Assembly: GCA_019096065.1 (NCBI GenBank)
Contig: JAGUCH010000002.1
Span: forward strand, 12,722,501 to 12,786,500
Origin: Paracyclopina nana
Lineage: Eukaryota > Arthropoda > Copepoda > Cyclopoida > Cyclopettidae
Length of the DNA: 64,000 nt
Direction of reading: 5' to 3'
A program made the translations under genes and the position numbers. Of the stretch, positions 9,882 to 19,686 are shown piece after piece (positions within the stretch are counted from its first letter, which is position 1; each line of letters begins with the position of its first letter). Under the pieces are notes generated by a model. It saw only the letters and a program-made list of their open reading frames with translations. It had not been told where the DNA came from and searched no databases.

Positions 9882-12800
9882 TCATACTGACATTGTTCGA
9901 AATTGCTGGAAAGCGTAACTTCTGACTAGTTCAGGGAACAGGTTATAGATCAATATTTCTAACAAATCATAAGCTAACATTTTGTTCAGGGTTTTCTCCT
10001 GCAAACAGTCAAATACTTTGGCTGTGCCCATTTTAGAAGCTTGTTGCCCTACGAGCTGAGTGAGCCACTCAGGAATTTGTTGTAGCAGCAGCTCTCGCGC
10101 CTTTTTCCTCGCTAGTTCATCATCATCATCTATGGCCAAGTCATCATTGACGTTGGTATTGTCTGGCCAAATGCACAATTTCGCGGCTTTTAGATACCTA
10201 AGGACCATGTGCTCCGACGTGATCCACCCAACTGTGTCTTTCAACTGACGATTGATGGTGCTTCCATAGGTGATTTGGACAAAAGTCATCAAAGATTTGC
10301 GTAAAAGCTTAAAGAGGCCTTTCAGCTCAAACACCTCTCCGATGAGAGCGTATAGCGGCTCGGCAACTCCATCACCTCCACCCACGTCATGGGAATCTGC
10401 TTCTAGAAGCACGTGTTCTTCATAGGATTTGGCCGATGGCTTATCAAGCCATTGCATTTTCCTGCTATTTCCATTGGAGTCACGTCTTGCAGTGCTGTCG
10501 TTGCTCTTAAAAAAGTTTGACAGCTGGAATTTTTGGTCGTCTGCAGAGGATCTTTTGCGGGTTTTCTCGTTGGGAGGCTTAGGATGATTTTTCAGATAGC
10601 TGGGACTCGGGCTTAAAAACGAGTATACTGTTTCACTTTGGTTGAGCCTGTCATCGCAGAGCACTGCATCCATATACTTTTGGAGCACCGATCGGGCCTT
10701 CTCCATTCGGTTCTGGCTGCCAGACGAAGATGACGACCGACTGCCAAAGTTGATCAGACTATTGCCACCTGGCCCATTGGAGCCACCAGAGGCCGAGGGT
10801 AAAGCCATATCCTTGAGCCAAGAAAAGTAGGGCATAAGCTCTCTGTGGAGCGAGTGGAACTCGTGCACATTTCTTGAGCACACCCATGACATTGGTCGTT
10901 GCTGCTTGACGTTCTCCCTCTTGACAGGAACATGTACAATCAATACAGCCTTCAATGCATCTTCCTCCTCCAAATACTCTACGGTTTGAACGTGACACCT
11001 CCATTTACCGAGGTGCTCAGTCCAAGCTTCCGTTCGCTCAAGATGCTGTTCTATTTCGTTCTGACTGTCCCTTAGGCTGTCAACTTGACCTTGGAGAATT
11101 TTCAGCACTTTCGAGTCTGGCTTCAATGAGCTCTTGAGAGCTTTCAACGCCTGCGCCTTGTTCTGCAGCTTTTCCGTGACATGATCCAAATGCGTTTTGG
11201 CCAAATAATTACTCATTTGCGAGGACTCATGCGCTGGCTCCAAATCAGAGTCTAACTTTGCGCCGTCATCTCTGTCCTCATCTCGCTTGATTTCTGACTC
11301 GACAATGTCAACGTTGTTCTCGTGAGCTCCTTCTAGCATTTGGTAGCACAAATCAGATATGAGAAATGCAGGATAGTACGACGTTTCCAGAGTGGCCATG
11401 ACATCAGACTGGATTTCATAGAATATGTCCGGGCCTGCGTCGCCCATGAGGAACGCTTCAATTTGCTTGAGGCACGATTTGCTCACTTTCATAGCTCTCG
11501 TGGGCTTGTGGAGAAAAGTGTAGAAAATTTCCGTGGCCAGTTGGTGCCATAAAGTGCGATCAGCCTCCTTGAGCTCTTCCACAGCAGCCCAAAAGCCAAG
11601 GAGGTCCTGCTTGCCTTGGAGCTCCAAAAAGGAGTAAAAGTAGCGCCTTGAAAAGGGTGTGTTCATTATTGCTTTGAATGACAAGTTCTTCCTTCCTGCC
11701 ATAAAGTTGTCAATTGTATCGAGTGACTGCATTGACGAGGTCATTGACAGAGTTTCTCCCTGCGTACAGGGGTCACCCATACCATATGGATCGCACCCCA
11801 ATTCTTGGAGTCTGCTCTCCAATACAGTTTTGGCTCTGACCAGCTGGGCAAAGTACTCCCTATGTTTAGCAGATGACGAAGATGAAGCTTCTGCTAGTGT
11901 GGAAGCCTGCACAATTTCAGTGAGGATGTAGAACCTCTGCTGCTTCAAGTCTGCCACATTTGCAGACTTTCTGATGGATGACAGGAAGTCCTCAAATGAC
12001 TCGGCTTTGCAGAAAGTATCCGATTTGGCAAGCTTGCAGAATTTGGGATGCTTCAGCGCGTCATCGTGGTCCTCCTCTCGAAATCCTTGAACGATCCACT
12101 TCACTATGCTTCTATTGATGGTAGCAGGGTCACTGATGTAGTCAATGGCTCTATACAGCACGCGTCGCGATAGCAACTCTCTAAAGGTGGAACGTGTGCC
12201 AATGCATGTGGAATACGAGTGAGGTAGCAAAAAGAGCATTAGGATATCTGCGACCTTGGCCAGGAACTCACACTCTCTTGCCTCACTGGTGAGAAAACCA
12301 TGGATAGGAACTTCAATGTTGCTGATGAGATCGTCTTCTTTGGCAGCCGCCATCGAGGCCACTCTGATCTTTTCGAAATGCTCCGTGACCTTAAGAATGA
12401 CATCACAGGCTATTACTTGCACCTTGTCTACTTGAGAAAGCCTTTCTCCCAAACGACGCAGGGCCACCCACACATCGTCCTTGACCAGCTGCTCCATTTC
12501 CTTCACAGGGCTTGAGCATACCATTAACGGGGTCAGCCAGGAGACAATATTGTCCTCTATTAGTTTCTGAAGTATGCCATTGATTTCTTTGTCCACATTC
12601 CTGCTGAAAACCGGTGCTTCGCATCTATTCAAATTATTGCCCTTATGCTCTTCTATGTCGTCATCAAATGTACCCAGAACGAGAGCATGAAAGTTCTCAA
12701 GCACTTTGGGGGACTGAACATAGCTCTTGATTTTTGGCGAGACGCGGATTGCTATCTTGAGGTATGAAATGCTCGCATAGACGGCTGAGATCAACGCTCC

Positions 12801-12926
12801 AAGGATGTAAAGACTCCAGGAGATGTGCAGGTCGTAGCGAAAAGTGAAGAAGGAAGTGGTGACAAGCGAGGCCAGAACCGCTGCCACAAAGGCTCCTTTG
12901 GCCATCCAGACCTCCTTTGCAAGCAT
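9882..12926 (-). CDS. SNX25: Sorting nexin with RGS domain, SNX25-like
   Basis: One exon of 1014 aa. In order: N-terminal hydrophobic segments (about residues 12-55), PXA domain (about 90-280), RGS domain (about 418-535, FKAIMNTPFSRRYF to YYPAFLISDLC), a coiled linker (about 570-630), a PX domain (about 640-790) and a nexin-C domain (about 850-1000, with TINRQLKDTVGW). This order defines the SNX13/14/19/25 group. The wording of the RGS and nexin-C parts fits SNX25 best. These proteins sit on ER and endosome membranes; SNX25 is linked to receptor trafficking and TGF-beta receptor degradation. The lack of introns in 3 kb contrasts with its neighbours. The start ATG lies 36 bp after the stop of the upstream kelch gene on the same strand. 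Confidence 0.9.
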   Translation of the reverse strand: MLAKEVWMAKGAFVAAVLASLVTTSFFTFRYDLHISWSLYILGALISAVYASISYLKIAIRVSPKIKSYVQSPKVLENFHALVLGTFDDDIEEHKGNNLNRCEAPVFSRNVDKEINGILQKLIEDNIVSWLTPLMVCSSPVKEMEQLVKDDVWVALRRLGERLSQVDKVQVIACDVILKVTEHFEKIRVASMAAAKEDDLISNIEVPIHGFLTSEARECEFLAKVADILMLFLLPHSYSTCIGTRSTFRELLSRRVLYRAIDYISDPATINRSIVKWIVQGFREEDHDDALKHPKFCKLAKSDTFCKAESFEDFLSSIRKSANVADLKQQRFYILTEIVQASTLAEASSSSSAKHREYFAQLVRAKTVLESRLQELGCDPYGMGDPCTQGETLSMTSSMQSLDTIDNFMAGRKNLSFKAIMNTPFSRRYFYSFLELQGKQDLLGFWAAVEELKEADRTLWHQLATEIFYTFLHKPTRAMKVSKSCLKQIEAFLMGDAGPDIFYEIQSDVMATLETSYYPAFLISDLCYQMLEGAHENNVDIVESEIKRDEDRDDGAKLDSDLEPAHESSQMSNYLAKTHLDHVTEKLQNKAQALKALKSSLKPDSKVLKILQGQVDSLRDSQNEIEQHLERTEAWTEHLGKWRCHVQTVEYLEEEDALKAVLIVHVPVKRENVKQQRPMSWVCSRNVHEFHSLHRELMPYFSWLKDMALPSASGGSNGPGGNSLINFGSRSSSSSGSQNRMEKARSVLQKYMDAVLCDDRLNQSETVYSFLSPSPSYLKNHPKPPNEKTRKRSSADDQKFQLSNFFKSNDSTARRDSNGNSRKMQWLDKPSAKSYEEHVLLEADSHDVGGGDGVAEPLYALIGEVFELKGLFKLLRKSLMTFVQITYGSTINRQLKDTVGWITSEHMVLRYLKAAKLCIWPDNTNVNDDLAIDDDDELARKKARELLLQQIPEWLTQLVGQQASKMGTAKVFDCLQEKTLNKMLAYDLLEILIYNLFPELVRSYAFQQFRTMSV

Positions 12927-12962
12927 ACTTCAAGGCATGAGTGTCTGAAAATAGAAATCTCT

Positions 12963-14282
12963 TTAGATTAGGTTTCGTCGTAATCTGATCTGACTTTGCA
13001 ACGGCTTCGGCAAGAATACAATCTGATCTTTGAAGCGTTTGTGCTTTTTGGCAACAACCTTCAGTGAAAGCAGGTACAAAGATTGAGGAGATATCAGAAG
13101 CTGGTCAGCGTTTTCCGGATGCATGTTCGTGTGATTGAGAAAAATGTTCCTTGTCACTCCTCCAATGAGATAGACAGAGGCCATGGAGGGCAAATAGTGG
13201 GCGGTGTGCCACAGCCTGGGCTCTTTTTCGAGGTGTGCTACCTTGGACCACACCCGGCTTTGGATATGGTACATCCAACAATCGTTGAGTGCATTCTGAT
13301 CATCGTCAAAGCCGCCATACAACAATAGATGGTTCGATATTTTTGTTAGACTATGCCACGACCGCCCACATGGATATTTGAGGCTGTCTCTCTCGATATT
13401 CTCAGGAAACTCGACGCGTCTCCAAATCACCCTGCCTCTCTCTTTTAAGTAGCCAACGTAAAGGTCATTGAGGCGTCTGTTGCCGAAACGACCCCCAAAT
13501 AAGTAGACTAGTCCTTCTTCCTTATCACAGCACGTGGCATGGGCAGCCCTCGGCGAAGGAATGTCACCACTCACACTGGGCCATGCAATTGAGTTTTGAG
13601 CTATATCATAGGTGACCAGTTGGTTGTTCCAGCCTCTGGCCAGCCCAAATTGCACATCGGTGGCCATCACATGGCTGACAGTGGGTGGAAGTCCTATGGC
13701 ATTCTCGGGAGGAAAACCAAACCCTCCGAATATGAATATCAGATCGTTGTACACCCAGGAAGAGAGTTTGTCAGCTTTGAGAAAGTTGGGTCCATTCTGC
13801 AGCATAGGGTTCAACTTTTGCCACATTAGCGTGCCCAAGTCAAGGCGATATATGTCATCCACGTGTGGGTTGGGAAAGCTCTGGAAGTCTCTGACAAAGC
13901 CACCAATCAGGTAGAAATGGTTGCTATGAATGACTGCAGTTGCCCCACTGGCTGCTTTGGGGCTGTCACCAAAAGTTTTCATGGTCACTACGTTTTCGTG
14001 CAGGGGTATGTACAGTGTCACTTCGTCAGGCTCGTAGTACGAGGACTCTTCCACTTCGTGCTTGTTGTACCCTCCCCAGATCACTATGAAACTGTTCTTG
14101 TAATTGCCCGACACATGACCCACTCTCCGGGTGATTTTCTCCATTTTGGGCCTGTAGTCGATCCCAATGGGCTTTAGTAGTTTGCGTATCAAACGCTCAA
14201 AGTAGACGGCTTGAATTTGCTGATCATGAATTTCCCCAGGAGGTGGAGGACCTAGTTGCTGTGTTGACAAGCAGCAGCCCAT
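12963..14282 (-). CDS. Kelch-repeat protein, KLHDC2/KLHDC3-like, with acylation motif
   Basis: One exon, 439 aa. Six kelch blades are visible by their GG doublets and downstream Trp: VIWGGYNKHE, YLIGGFVRDF, FIFGGFGFPP, YLFGGRFGNR, LLYGGFDDDQ and YLIGGVTRN. Blade motifs such as PSPRAAHA, GRSWHSLT and PRLWHTA closely follow KLHDC2-type proteins, which act as substrate receptors of Cul2 ubiquitin ligases recognising C-terminal degrons. The N-terminus is MGCCLST, a classical N-myristoylation plus dual palmitoylation signal not expected for KLHDC2, which suggests membrane tethering. The stop is 36 bp upstream of the SNX25 start on the same strand with no AATAAA between them. Confidence 0.85.
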   Translation of the reverse strand: MGCCLSTQQLGPPPPGEIHDQQIQAVYFERLIRKLLKPIGIDYRPKMEKITRRVGHVSGNYKNSFIVIWGGYNKHEVEESSYYEPDEVTLYIPLHENVVTMKTFGDSPKAASGATAVIHSNHFYLIGGFVRDFQSFPNPHVDDIYRLDLGTLMWQKLNPMLQNGPNFLKADKLSSWVYNDLIFIFGGFGFPPENAIGLPPTVSHVMATDVQFGLARGWNNQLVTYDIAQNSIAWPSVSGDIPSPRAAHATCCDKEEGLVYLFGGRFGNRRLNDLYVGYLKERGRVIWRRVEFPENIERDSLKYPCGRSWHSLTKISNHLLLYGGFDDDQNALNDCWMYHIQSRVWSKVAHLEKEPRLWHTAHYLPSMASVYLIGGVTRNIFLNHTNMHPENADQLLISPQSLYLLSLKVVAKKHKRFKDQIVFLPKPLQSQIRLRRNLI

Positions 14283-14703
14283 TTTCCCTGCATTAGCAAG
14301 GGCATTTCTTGCTCAACAAAGATTGACATCTGGTTTGAGACCTCCACAACTTTTGATAGTCTTTGACTACTTGAGCTACCGAAAAACTACACCAGTTCCA
14401 CTTCAATTTGGCATGAAATCGCTATTTTCAACATTGGCAAGCTTTTACTTAATAAACTTGAGTTTGATTGTAGGTCATAATCAAGTCAAAAGGTCATGCA
14501 AATCAGGATATGAGTGCTCAACCAAACTAATTGCCAAATGTAAAATACATTTTAGGCCTAAAAATTCGTGCTCTAATCCGACAGAGAATTTCGTGACGCA
14601 AAAATAGGTGAATAGGTTGCGCGTTGTCATTTTTTCCGTCAAATTGTTGCGATTTGTTTACATCTCTGTCATTTCACGTGCGTGGTTATCCTCGAGCTTG
14701 AAA
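14283..14703. promoter_or_regulatory. Divergent promoter region, kelch gene / DDX54
   Basis: 421 bp separate the two divergent start codons. The 5' UTR of the helicase probably lies at its right end. The frame open upstream of 14704 looks non-coding. No specific element stands out. Confidence 0.35.
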
Positions 14704-17136
14704 ATGGGCAAGAAAGGCAAAATTGCCGAAAAGAGCGAGGAAAAAGCCTCCGACAGCTCAGATGATGAATCTCCCACAATGGACATGGCCACCATGCTGT
14801 CGCAGAATCGGAAGAAGAAGAAATCAGGCGGCTTCCAGTCCATGGGCCTGAGTTCTGAAGTGCTTAGAGGAGTGTTGCTGAAGGGGTACAGAGTGCCAAC
14901 TCCGATTCAGCGTAAAACAGTTCCACTGATCCTGGAAGGAAAGGATGTGGTTGCCATGGCTCGAACTGGTTCCGGAAAAAGTGCTGCTTTTCTCATACCA
15001 ATGTTGCAAAAGTTGATTATGAAGAGCGCTCAAGTTGGCATTCAAGCGAAAGGAGCTCGAGCCATGATATTGTCGCCTACTAGAGAATTGGCTTTGCAAA
15101 CTCTGTCTTTCACGAGAGAGCTTGGCCGATTCTGCGGATTGAAGTCTGTTTGCGTGCTTGGCGGCGATTCCATGGAGAAGCAGTTTGCTGCCATGCACGA
15201 GCACCCTGACATCATCATTGCAACGCCCGGAAGATTCGTACATTTGTGCGTGGAAATGGGGCTCAAGTTGAATGCCATTGACTACGTGGTTTTCGACGAG
15301 GCTGATCGGTTGTTTGAAATGGGTTTTGGAGAGCAGCTGAGAGAAATTCTCGGAAGACTGCCCGAAACGAGGCAGACAGTTCTCTTCTCTGCCACTTTGC
15401 CCAAGTTGCTGGTTGACTTTGCAAAGGCCGGTCTGACTGAGCCAACCCTTATTCGGCTTGATGTGGAGACAAAAATTCCGGAAACCCTCAGGCTGGGCTT
15501 TTTCTACACAAGAATGGAGGCTAAGCCTGCTTTGTTATTGCACACTCTCACTCACGTTATTCCATTGGATCAACAAGTGGTGGTATTTGCTGCCACTCGG
15601 CATCACGTGGAGTACCTTCATGGCCTGCTAGATAGGGCTGGAATTGACAACACTTTCATTTACTCCCAACTTGATCCAACTGCTAGGAAAATCAATGCTG
15701 CCAAATTCAAGATTGGTGCAAAGAAGACTCGAGTTCTGATTGTGACCGACCTTGCTGCCAGAGGAATTGACATACCAATGCTTGATAATGTGATCAATTA
15801 CCATTTCCCAGCCAAGTCCAAGCTCTTCATCCATAGAGTGGGTAGAGTGGCGCGTGCTGGCCGAACCGGTTGTGCTTACAGTTTTGTAGCTCAAGATGAA
15901 CTGGCATACTTTGTCGACCTTCAGCTCTTCTTGGGGCAAGGCACTATCAAATTACAACAACCAGGTCAAACAGATTGGCACAATGTGCTTGGATCAGTTC
16001 CTCTGAACATCACTGACCAATGGATTGACTCACTGAACAAGTGGCACGAAGACTCTCCCGAACTTGAGGGGCTAGTGAAAACAGCAGCTAATGGGTTCAA
16101 GCAGTATCTCAAATCAAGACCCGCCGCTTCAAATGAAAGTGTGAAGAGAGCTAAAGGTATTCAGAAAAACACCAACATGGCTACACACTCCCTTTTGATT
16201 GAATATGACGATATGGCGAGCAGGGGTAGTGCTGCAGATATGATTGAGCAAATGAAGCATTTTAGGCCTCCTGCCACCATATTTGAAATCGGCAACACAA
16301 CTAAAAATGAAAAGGTGAAAGGTGTCATGGCAGAAAAGCGTCAAAAGCATCGTAGAATGATTGATAGCTACAAGCTGAAGAGAGAAGCAGCTCAGGAGAA
16401 AGAGTCAAGCAAAGAAGTTTTGGAAGCTGTGCAACTCGCAGAATCTTCAGTGGACGAAATCGAAGCAACTTTCAAGGCAGTTGTCCAGCCAAAAGCAGTA
16501 AAAAATGCAAAAGTGTTCGAAAAGAGAGTGACGAAGGCGAAAAGAGCCATCAAGGACGAGGAGAATTTCATTGGCTATCAGGCAAAGGACTTCCACACAG
16601 AAGCAGGCTATTCAATGCTCACAGGATTTGAAGCTGAGGCTAGCAAGGCTGTGCTCGATTTAACCGGAGACGACGATGCGTCACTGAGGAAAAAGAAGAC
16701 TATGATGCGCTGGGATGCTAAGAAGAAGAAGTATGTGAAAGCTGAGCAGAATGATGGCAACAAGAAGAAAATCAAAACTGAAAGTGGAGTCTGGATTCCT
16801 GCCTCGTACAAGAGTGACAGGTACGCGAAATGGAGAGAGCGCAGCAAGTTGAATCAGATGCAAGAAGCAGAACAGGAAGCAGATGAAAACCAGCAAGATA
16901 ATGATTCTGGTGGCCAAAAGAGGGGGCTTAAACGCAAAAATTCCTACAGTGGTTTGCCTTCTGGTCACCCAGCTATGAAAAAAGCCCAACAGGCCGTGCC
17001 GAAGCACAAGAAGGGTCCCAAGTTTGAGATTAAACGACCAGAGCAAATTCTCAAGCAGAGGAAAGTTGACGCCAAAAACAAGTGGAAAGCCATGAGCAGC
17101 GGTGCTGGCAAAAAAGGCAAAGGTCGCAAGAAGTGA
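14704..17136 (+). CDS. DDX54: DEAD-box RNA helicase DDX54 / Dbp10
   Basis: One exon, 810 aa. The start at MGKKGKIAEK (14704) is preferred to an in-frame ATG 96 nt upstream, because the intervening residues are unlike the family. Helicase motifs, in order: Q motif (YRVPTPIQ), motif I ARTGSGKS (about residue 84), PTRELA, TPGR, motif II DEAD (about 197), motif III SAT (about 229), and motif VI HRVGRVARAGRTG (about 376-388). A DBP10CT-type segment (GFEAEASKAVLDLTGDD onward) and a Lys-rich nucleolar tail ending KKGKGRKK follow. Dbp10/DDX54 acts in 60S ribosome maturation in the nucleolus; DDX54 also acts as a nuclear-receptor co-repressor in vertebrates. AATAAA lies at 17167-17172. Confidence 0.95.
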   Translation: MGKKGKIAEKSEEKASDSSDDESPTMDMATMLSQNRKKKKSGGFQSMGLSSEVLRGVLLKGYRVPTPIQRKTVPLILEGKDVVAMARTGSGKSAAFLIPMLQKLIMKSAQVGIQAKGARAMILSPTRELALQTLSFTRELGRFCGLKSVCVLGGDSMEKQFAAMHEHPDIIIATPGRFVHLCVEMGLKLNAIDYVVFDEADRLFEMGFGEQLREILGRLPETRQTVLFSATLPKLLVDFAKAGLTEPTLIRLDVETKIPETLRLGFFYTRMEAKPALLLHTLTHVIPLDQQVVVFAATRHHVEYLHGLLDRAGIDNTFIYSQLDPTARKINAAKFKIGAKKTRVLIVTDLAARGIDIPMLDNVINYHFPAKSKLFIHRVGRVARAGRTGCAYSFVAQDELAYFVDLQLFLGQGTIKLQQPGQTDWHNVLGSVPLNITDQWIDSLNKWHEDSPELEGLVKTAANGFKQYLKSRPAASNESVKRAKGIQKNTNMATHSLLIEYDDMASRGSAADMIEQMKHFRPPATIFEIGNTTKNEKVKGVMAEKRQKHRRMIDSYKLKREAAQEKESSKEVLEAVQLAESSVDEIEATFKAVVQPKAVKNAKVFEKRVTKAKRAIKDEENFIGYQAKDFHTEAGYSMLTGFEAEASKAVLDLTGDDDASLRKKKTMMRWDAKKKKYVKAEQNDGNKKKIKTESGVWIPASYKSDRYAKWRERSKLNQMQEAEQEADENQQDNDSGGQKRGLKRKNSYSGLPSGHPAMKKAQQAVPKHKKGPKFEIKRPEQILKQRKVDAKNKWKAMSSGAGKKGKGRKK

Positions 17137-17166
17137 CTTGTCATTTAGGAGTATCTTTCCTGATTC

Positions 17167-17172
17167 AATAAA
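17167..17172 (+). other. Poly(A) signal of DDX54
   Basis: AATAAA lies 31 nt past the DDX54 stop and 34 nt before the stop of the convergent minus-strand gene. Confidence 0.65.
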
Positions 17173-17205
17173 CGCTATGGCTTATTGTACATAATAGAGA
17201 ATTAT

Positions 17206-18012
17206 TCACAACCTAGTGGGGGACTGGAGCAAGTAGGATAGATCTACTGGCTCCGAAAAGTAGCAAGCGTTGGATCCTTCAGCAGGCACAACCACTGAAT
17301 AGCACCGCTGCTGTTGCTGTTGCTGCTGGTAATGCCCAACTTGAACGTTAGTTTGCTGATGTTGAGGGTAGCCCATTTGAGCGTGAGAGCTGACACAAGC
17401 TTGGCGCTGGACCACGACAGGAGCTGGCTTAAGATCAGAGCAATTTTGCCTACGGTGAGCTACATAATTGGCAAGGCCAGAAATCACTTTGGAGCATAGG
17501 CAACAAAAGTGAATATCATCTCCACCAGATGAGGCATTGGCAGCCTGGGAATAGATCATCAAGCAATGATCATTAGTAAATTAGCAGAACGTTACTTACG
17601 TTGTTGATGTACTTGGTTTCTTGTTCTTCCCACCAGTTTTCGAACCATTGACAAGTTAAACCGTCCATGCGTTTGTTGAGAGATTTAGACAAAGAGCTGG
17701 TTAGCTCTTTCATTAATAAATTGGCAATTTCCCTATGCAGATAGCGAAATTACGCATAATAGAAAGCAAGTTAGGTTTTCAAAATACAAACTTGAGTAGA
17801 GGAACGTTTTCGTGGCTGGAAGATTCGTCAGCTTGAATAGCATTGCTGATGGAAGACTCTTGCACTTGGTAAGAAACCAATTTTGGGCTTGGATTTTCAG
17901 CCAGAAGATTACAGCCTGCTGGCTGCTGCTGTGGAGTGCTTACTAGCAGAAATGGCTCATTTAAGGCCGCTGCGAACTGTGACATTTCGTCGTCGAAAAT
18001 TAGCGACTGCAT
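17206..18012 (-). CDS. Unrecognised C2HC-finger protein with polyglutamine tract
   Basis: Three exons, 18012-17792, 17732-17600 and 17544-17206, with introns of 59 and 55 bp, give 230 aa. The start at 18012 (MQSLIFDDEMSQF) is the first Met with protein-like sequence. The frame is open up to 18186, so a longer N-terminus cannot be excluded. Exon 2 encodes an amphipathic helix ending FENWWEEQE, loosely like a helical segment seen in SET1-type methyltransferases. Exon 3 begins with C-x2-C-x12-H-x4-C, a C2HC zinc-finger spacing, and continues into a Gln-rich tail with seven consecutive Gln. No enzymatic domain is seen. A transcriptional role is plausible from composition only. Convergent with DDX54. 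Confidence 0.6.
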
Positions 18013-19248
18013 TTTGGCTTTCAAGCTCGCGCAATTTGGCAGCTTATTGTTTGAGAATCGTGATCTATCTCGAAATTGGTTTGCCGCGCATTTTTCAGCT
18101 AACCAGCTTAAACACGCAGTGAGAAGGCTCAAATGTAGACTATGGGTTACCAGATATTTTAAGCGAATTGATGCAAAAAATTTCAAAAACAGCCAACCAA
18201 AACTAGAGCCCTTGATTTTGATGAGAGTATCTCGTTCTCAACAACAGCTGAAATTTTTGTGACAAAATTTACTAAGGTACAGCTCAAACTACAGCTCCAA
18301 TCGGAACGAAAATTTGAGGTATTCATGGTTTCTTGGTACAATTACAGAATTGCTAACGAAAAATTGCATAACATAATAAACGGTGGAACAAAAATGGACA
18401 GTTGTCGCGCTACCATAGGCCAGCCGGAGACAGCTATAGCAGACTTATATAACAAGAGAAGTGCTACTGGGCGAGGCTTAAGGGGGCGCGTTTGCAGATC
18501 TGCTGCACGCTCCAAAAGAGACTACAATGGAATTTTGCTCGCGGCTGCCTGAATTTGGGCCAGGGCAGACTTTGGGTTGCAGCGTGCTGACTGTTACATT
18601 AGAACAGCTAACCCAAACGTTCTCAAAATCACTTGTAGCACTTGGCGCGCGCTCACGTGCAGTGAGAATGCAAGAAGTAGCACTTCTCTTTCTATATTAG
18701 ACTCTGAGCTATAGGCTGTTTTTGTGAACTGAGTTTTGAAAAGGTTTACTCATTAAAATCTAGGGCTCTAAGTGTGGTAACGACTCAAATCCAAAATGGC
18801 CGATGGGGTATCTGCGATCACGCGAACATGACGTCAAGCCATCTGAATTTAACGCCATCTAGTGCAGTGCTTTGCTCCGAGTCGCTGTACACTGCCTTTG
18901 ACAAAGTTTTTCATATAGATACTAGATGGAGCTATCATTTCGCATCAAAGTTAGCTCTTCAAGTGACAAAAAATTTTGATAAGCAAGTGAAATGAGAAAC
19001 GACTGAGAAAATAGAATAATGAGAACTCATTTTTAGAGGATAAGGTTGGGATGCCCTGTGTTCTCATTTTGCCACGCTGAATCCATCTTTAAAAAAACAC
19101 GTATTTCAATAATGAAACACAAGTATTTCTATCTTGAAATATAAGTATCTCGATCTTGTAACACAGGTAGAAAAAAGGGATATAAATCACTATGATCTTA
19201 AAAGAAAGTCCTTTAACCTTGGCACCTTTTTTTTTTTTGTAGATATTA

Positions 19249-19466
19249 AGGTCCTTTCCATGTGCTCACTTTTGGTTTTGAGGTACAAAAAAATGTACCA
19301 CGCAAAACCGTTTTTGCAAGACCGTTTTCATTGTTTATTTACGTTTTTGTTTACTTTTTGCGTACTGACTGTTTACTTTTTTTTGCTACTTGACCAAGAC
19401 CAATTTTTTGTACCACCAAAAACCGTTTTTGAGATTTGTTTTTTGTACAAGCACATGGAAAGGTCC
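19249..19466. mobile_element. MITE-like element, copy 1 of a tandem pair
   Basis: A 218-bp element with terminal inverted repeats: the left end AGGTCCTTTCCATGTGCT pairs with the right end (reverse complement AGGACCTTTCCATGTGCT), one mismatch in 18. It is flanked by TA on both sides, as for Tc1/mariner insertions. No coding capacity beyond chance frames. The interior holds further inverted segments (GGTACAAAAA... and ...TTTTTTGTACC). Confidence 0.6.
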
Positions 19467-19468
19467 TA

Positions 19469-19686
19469 AGGTCCTTTCCATGTGCTCACTTTTGGTTTTG
19501 AGGTACAAAAAAATGTACCACGCAAAACCGTTTTTGCAAGACCGTTTTCATTGTTTATTTACGTTTTTGTTTACTTTTTGCGTACTGACTGTTTACTTTT
19601 TTTTGCTACTTGACCAAGACCAATTTTTTGTACCACCAAAAACCGTTTTTGAGATTTGTTTTTTGTACAAGCACATGGAAAGGTCC
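19469..19686. mobile_element. MITE-like element, copy 2 of a tandem pair
   Basis: Identical base for base to copy 1 by inspection, at a period of exactly 220 bp, sharing the intervening TA and followed by a third TA. Such a tandem arises by insertion at the TA of a resident copy, by unequal exchange, or from an assembly duplication. Confidence 0.6.
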
